NCBI GenBank assembly: GCA_043746555.1
Contig: JAYTQU010000330.1
Coordinates: 1 to 8,966 of the forward strand
Length of the DNA: 8,966 bases
Reading direction: 5' to 3'
DNA from: CAZQYC01 sp043746555
GTDB taxonomy: Bacteria > Pseudomonadota > Gammaproteobacteria > Steroidobacterales > Steroidobacteraceae
A program made the position numbers and the translations under genes. This document shows positions 5,879 through 8,966 of this stretch, one piece after another. Position 1 is the stretch's first letter; the number at the start of each line of letters is the position of its first letter. Below the pieces are notes generated by a model. The model saw only the letters and a list, made by a program, of their open reading frames with translations. It did not search any database and had not been told where the DNA came from.

Positions 5879-5976
5879 AAGTGAACGTGTCGGTCCTGAG
5901 CAACCTCACTTTGGGAGACGTCGAGCGCGAGATTTGGTGATCCGCGAGCCGAAGGTTTTGCGGTGCAAGCAATCCG

Positions 5977-8292
5977 CTAAAATCGCCAATCGACGCCTGC
6001 CAATGGCACGATGCCCAGCCAAAGTTTTTGTTTGACCTGAATATGAAGAGTGCTGTCGGACGATTCCGTCACCGTCACTTGCTGGCAACAATCGTTCGCG
6101 CGATTTAGAGCGTTATGAGCCTCAACATAAAGCTCAAGCGTCGTGGTGCCGATCGGTACCTGATATTGAGTGCGTAAATCGAGTGAAGCAAAATCGCCAA
6201 ATCGTTCTGAGTTCCGTATTCCGAGTTTCGCGGTGTCGCTATTTCCTGGGGAGCTGTTGATTTGCAATGGTCTGTAAGGCCAACCGGTATGCCAAGTCAA
6301 CGCCGCGGAATTATGCCATCGCGATGTGGAAAATTGAAAACCGGCGGACAACGCATGCGGTTGATCGAAGCTTCGCGGAATATCTTGCAGTCCAAGCCGA
6401 TCGAGTGTTTGTGACCACGTATAACTGGCCCACCAATTAGCCGGACCCAGGCGTGTCGATGCGATCGAGATCTCGACGCCGCGAGCCGACGAACTTCGTG
6501 GTGCGATCAACGTTCGATCGATCTTCAATTCCGGTGCGAGCGTGACCACATCTAAAATGTTCTCGCTGTACTGTCGCACGTGGCTGCTGTGCTTTGTGTA
6601 ACTCTCGATACGAAGTCGGATTTCGTCTTCGAAGCGACGCTCGAATCCCAGGACGTATTGATCGGAGGATTCCGGCGAACTGAATCTAGACGCAAGGCTT
6701 GTGATATCCAAATTATTCGGTCCGCGGGCCTGTACGTATCGGCCGGCTCCGAATCTCAAAGTGCTATTGGCGTTGAGGGCGTAACTAAGATTAAGGCGAG
6801 GGCTCACTACCTCCGAATGATCGATATAGTCGTAGTCGTCCCAGCGCAATCCTAACTCGCCGCTCCACGCATCGAATTCGGTGCGTGCAGAGATATATGC
6901 GTTGTACATATCGCCACGCGGTTCGCCCGCGAGATGAATGTTCACCATTTGCCGAAGATGGAACGTTGCCGCCAACGGATCGAAAGCAATGGCGTGACTC
7001 GTATAGTCGTAACGCAAGCTGGCTCGATCGATATGCGCGCCCCACTCAAGACTTGTGCTTGCAGCGACCTTGGCCGACCAATCCATCGATAGAGAATCGA
7101 TGATCGTGTCGTGCGTTCGGTTGAGCAAACCGTTACTGATCAGTTTAACGTCGACGGTCGCTTCGCGTGTTGAAGTGAGATTGGCCCGCGACAATTGCAC
7201 TCGAGCGGCTAGCGAGTCGCTAAAGTTGTGTTCGGCGCGTAGCCACAGGTAAGTGTCGCGATAGCGCGCTGTCGTTTGCTCGGCGTGAGCGAGCGTTGTT
7301 AACTGCAAGTCGTCGTTGAGTCGTAACGCGCCGGCGGTGAGTTTGAAGGATTGCCAATCGTAACTTACGCGCCCCAGATAATCCTCAAACGCCGGATCCC
7401 CGATTTTTCGTCGCAGGCGGCGCAACACTTCCGGAAGGCTGCTGTTGCGATACCCAAATAGCCATGTTCCTTGCTCATTGTCGAAGCTGCCGCTCGAGAT
7501 GGCTCGGGTGTACAGCATGCTGACGCCCAATAGAGTTTCAGTGGTTTTGTTTTCGCGCGCAGCGATATCCACCATGCCCGACGTATGATTACCATAGCGT
7601 GCAGGGTATCCACCGCTAAAGAAATCCAACGATTGCACAAACTCCGCATCCAACAATCCGAATAGGCCTTGAAAATCTTTGAGGTGCACTGGGTTATACA
7701 ACTCGACACCATCGAATTGGACTAGCGTTTCGTCTTCGTTGCCGCCGCGCACATGCGTGAGGGCGGAAACGCCGTTGTTGGTTGTGCCGGGAAGGTAACG
7801 AAGCGAGCGCAGTGCATCCTGTTCGCTGCCGATCATGTGTTCCAGTGCCGACCGACGCATGACAACCGAGTCGGTTTCGTTCTCGCGCGCAAGACTATAG
7901 CGACTTGCGTAGACCGTTACTTCCCTCAATCGCGACGGGACCATAGGCGAAGTCGCAGACACACCCTCATCCACTGCTTCGTTGCGGACTATGGCATAGC
8001 CCGCGGCAGAACTACCCAAATACTTGAGTGTTAAGCCGAGAGGTCTAAGCGCTTCTCTAAGTCGATCCAGCGGCGTCGATGCCGCGGGTTCTTCGTTCAC
8101 GCGCAGTGCGGGCGTGACAATTTGATTACTATAAATCAGCGGGATGCCGCTCGCACGAAGTTCGGCGAGAATGTCGCTAAGAGTGCGTCCCGCCCACGTC
8201 GCCGCTTGCGCCGTTTGCGCAATGAGTATCGTTAACACCACCAGCGATCGCCGCAGTATTTTTAGTGATCGATCGGAGTCGTTTTTACGCAC
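5977..8292 (-). CDS. TonB-dependent outer-membrane receptor with N-terminal STN signalling domain
   Basis: This 771-residue protein starts at a GTG, the only possible start downstream of an in-frame TAA, with no clear ribosome binding site. A signal peptide (Lys/Arg-rich start, hydrophobic 16-27, cleavage after AQA near residue 30) leads into an STN (secretin and TonB N-terminus) domain at about 36-103. REVTVYAS (123-130) is a plausible TonB box. The plug (about 138-247) contains LRYLPGT, VRGGNEDETLVQFDGVELYNPVHL and FFSGGYPARYGNHTSGMVDI. The remainder is the 22-strand-type beta barrel, ending in the aromatic signature DWRF with terminal Phe. The only cysteines I see are the adjacent pair 735-736. 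The STN domain and the upstream FecR-like gene indicate a transducer that both imports a ligand and reports it to an ECF sigma factor. The ligand (siderophore, heme, glycan or peptide) cannot be read from the sequence. Confidence 0.93.
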   Translation of the reverse strand: MRKNDSDRSLKILRRSLVVLTILIAQTAQAATWAGRTLSDILAELRASGIPLIYSNQIVTPALRVNEEPAASTPLDRLREALRPLGLTLKYLGSSAAGYAIVRNEAVDEGVSATSPMVPSRLREVTVYASRYSLARENETDSVVMRRSALEHMIGSEQDALRSLRYLPGTTNNGVSALTHVRGGNEDETLVQFDGVELYNPVHLKDFQGLFGLLDAEFVQSLDFFSGGYPARYGNHTSGMVDIAARENKTTETLLGVSMLYTRAISSGSFDNEQGTWLFGYRNSSLPEVLRRLRRKIGDPAFEDYLGRVSYDWQSFKLTAGALRLNDDLQLTTLAHAEQTTARYRDTYLWLRAEHNFSDSLAARVQLSRANLTSTREATVDVKLISNGLLNRTHDTIIDSLSMDWSAKVAASTSLEWGAHIDRASLRYDYTSHAIAFDPLAATFHLRQMVNIHLAGEPRGDMYNAYISARTEFDAWSGELGLRWDDYDYIDHSEVVSPRLNLSYALNANSTLRFGAGRYVQARGPNNLDITSLASRFSSPESSDQYVLGFERRFEDEIRLRIESYTKHSSHVRQYSENILDVVTLAPELKIDRTLIAPRSSSARGVEISIASTRLGPANWWASYTWSQTLDRLGLQDIPRSFDQPHALSAGFQFSTSRWHNSAALTWHTGWPYRPLQINSSPGNSDTAKLGIRNSERFGDFASLDLRTQYQVPIGTTTLELYVEAHNALNRANDCCQQVTVTESSDSTLHIQVKQKLWLGIVPLAGVDWRF

Positions 8293-8443
8293 GGCCGTTT
8301 CGTATTGTTAGCATGACATCGTCGCGGAAGGCGAACGGGTCTATGCGCGCGCTTGTTACGAACCTTGTTGAAAAATCGTTTGTCTTGCCGTGAGTAGTTC
8401 TAGCGTGCGCGGCGCACGACCGAGTCGGTTGCGGCTTGCGGCA
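8293..8443 (-). promoter_or_regulatory. Spacer between the FecR-like gene and the receptor gene
   Basis: This 151-base gap is long for genes within one operon, and the receptor's GTG lacks a clear Shine-Dalgarno sequence, so it may contain a separate receptor promoter. It contains a perfect inverted repeat, CGTGCGC (8404-8410) and GCGCACG (8412-8418), which can form a 5-base stem with a 5-base loop about 25 bases downstream of the FecR stop. No T-run follows directly on the minus strand. I could not identify a convincing -35/-10 pair. Confidence 0.35.
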
Positions 8444-8966
8444 TTAGAATTTGGAGACGATCAATCGTTCGCCGTCGTAATGCGCAACAAAATCCGTGGT
8501 CGGCAAAATTGCTGCAATAGCTGCGGCAGGCGTGAAAGATCCGCTTGCGCCATGAAGTAACGTGTTTTTCGCCGCATCTTCAGTTGCGATGTCTGCGTAC
8601 TCCAAACGATAACCACTTTCGGTCGCCGCCCAGGTCAAAAAATCCTTGAGTGATTTGTTGTCGATATCGAAGCGTGGCGCCAGCGCATCCACCCATTCCC
8701 AGTCGTGGCCATAGGGCGATAATTTGTTTCGCGTAATTCGGCCGCCTTTATCGATCCTAAATTCCTGCCCTGACTCCGCGAGTATTTTTCGATCGACATT
8801 CGCGAATTCGACTTGTCCATCACGCACGCCGACGCTGAGCGCATCGACTGTCGCGGTCAGGAGATACCGAGTACCGCGATGAGACACATTGCCAAAGCGC
8901 GTCGCAATCGAAAGTGGCGCGTGGCGTGGACCGCTATCAACATACAGCGAGCCGTTGTTCAACTCA
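8444..8966 (-). CDS. FecR-domain regulator (anti-sigma / sigma-activating), C-terminal part; N-terminus beyond right edge
   Basis: The frame is open through base 8966, so the N-terminus (cytoplasmic sigma-binding helix bundle and membrane segment) lies outside. The visible 173 or so residues start inside the FecR beta domain. ELNNGSLYVDSG at the edge is followed by a strand of the form IATRFGNVSHRGTRYLL and by ALSVGVRDGQVEF, the typical FecR T-x-x-G-x-V...G-T-x-Y...V-R-x-G-x-V pattern. After a hinge with WEWVDALAPRFDIDNKSLKDF comes an STN-like C-terminal domain of about 75 residues ending ERLIVSKF. In FecR/PupR-type proteins this periplasmic part binds the STN domain of the partner receptor. 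The TonB-dependent receptor encoded 151 bases downstream is the obvious partner; a FecI-type sigma factor is expected upstream, off the window. Confidence 0.88.
   Translation of the reverse strand, partial: ELNNGSLYVDSGPRHAPLSIATRFGNVSHRGTRYLLTATVDALSVGVRDGQVEFANVDRKILAESGQEFRIDKGGRITRNKLSPYGHDWEWVDALAPRFDIDNKSLKDFLTWAATESGYRLEYADIATEDAAKNTLLHGASGSFTPAAAIAAILPTTDFVAHYDGERLIVSKF

Larger units (their letters stand above)
5689..5976. other. Convergent intergenic gap with weak hairpins and a gene remnant
   Basis: These 288 bases lie between the stop of the DUF3465 gene and the stop of the TonB-dependent receptor on the other strand. The first part holds two small inverted repeats (5716-5729 and 5747-5764), and the middle holds the thioredoxin-like C-terminal remnant at 5759-5878. 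In the last 100 bases before the receptor stop I see nothing recognisable. No classical terminator with a long T-run is present for either flanking gene. Confidence 0.5.

Noticed and set aside
5790..6035. An 81-codon plus-strand frame in the convergent gap
   Set aside because: It is in a different frame from the thioredoxin-like remnant, overlaps the end of the receptor gene and has no recognisable sequence.
8404..8418. The CGTGCGC/GCGCACG repeat as a terminator for the FecR-like gene
   Set aside because: After allowing for a loop the stem is only 5 bases, and no T-run follows directly on the minus strand.

Overview
The window looks like ordinary chromosomal DNA of a gammaproteobacterium with moderate GC content. 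The evidence is a FecR-type anti-sigma regulator beside a TonB-dependent receptor (so a Gram-negative outer membrane), a DUF2799 lipoprotein and a DUF3465 protein. As far as I know the last two families are mostly gammaproteobacterial. I cannot name the genus. No tRNA, rRNA, CRISPR array, insertion sequence or phage gene is visible.

The genes fall into alternating transcription units. (1) At the left edge the first 22 codons of a minus-strand gene are visible, with a good ribosome binding site; the N-terminus resembles an amidohydrolase. (2) A 305-base divergent region holds a perfect 13-base inverted repeat. (3) Plus strand, 373-2667: an enoyl-CoA hydratase/isomerase-family protein that lacks both hydratase glutamates, a VOC-fold protein, and a DUF2799 lipoprotein with a coiled-coil tail. 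(4) Minus strand, 4123-2685: a TerB-domain protein, a DUF1330/NIPSNAP-like protein and a PhnB-type VOC protein, closely spaced and probably one operon. (5) Plus strand, 4232-5688: a PLP-dependent threonine/3-hydroxyaspartate dehydratase or serine racemase, then a DUF3465 exported or membrane-anchored protein. (6) 5689-5976 is a convergent gap. It has weak hairpins and an apparent remnant: the last 36 or so codons of a thioredoxin-like (AhpC/TSA-type) protein with no upstream part. (7) Minus strand, 8966-5977: the C-terminal part of a FecR-like regulator, cut by the right edge, followed by a TonB-dependent receptor with an N-terminal STN signalling domain. The cognate ECF sigma factor would be expected beyond the right edge.

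Functionally, the right end is a cell-surface signalling and uptake locus: the receptor STN domain can signal through FecR to a sigma factor. The left and middle hold acyl-CoA and amino-acid metabolism genes mixed with small proteins of poorly known role. I did not find a clearly new multi-gene system. The points most worth a second look are the inverted-repeat operator or hairpin at 109-148, the non-hydratase active site of the crotonase, and the thioredoxin-like C-terminal remnant at 5759-5878.
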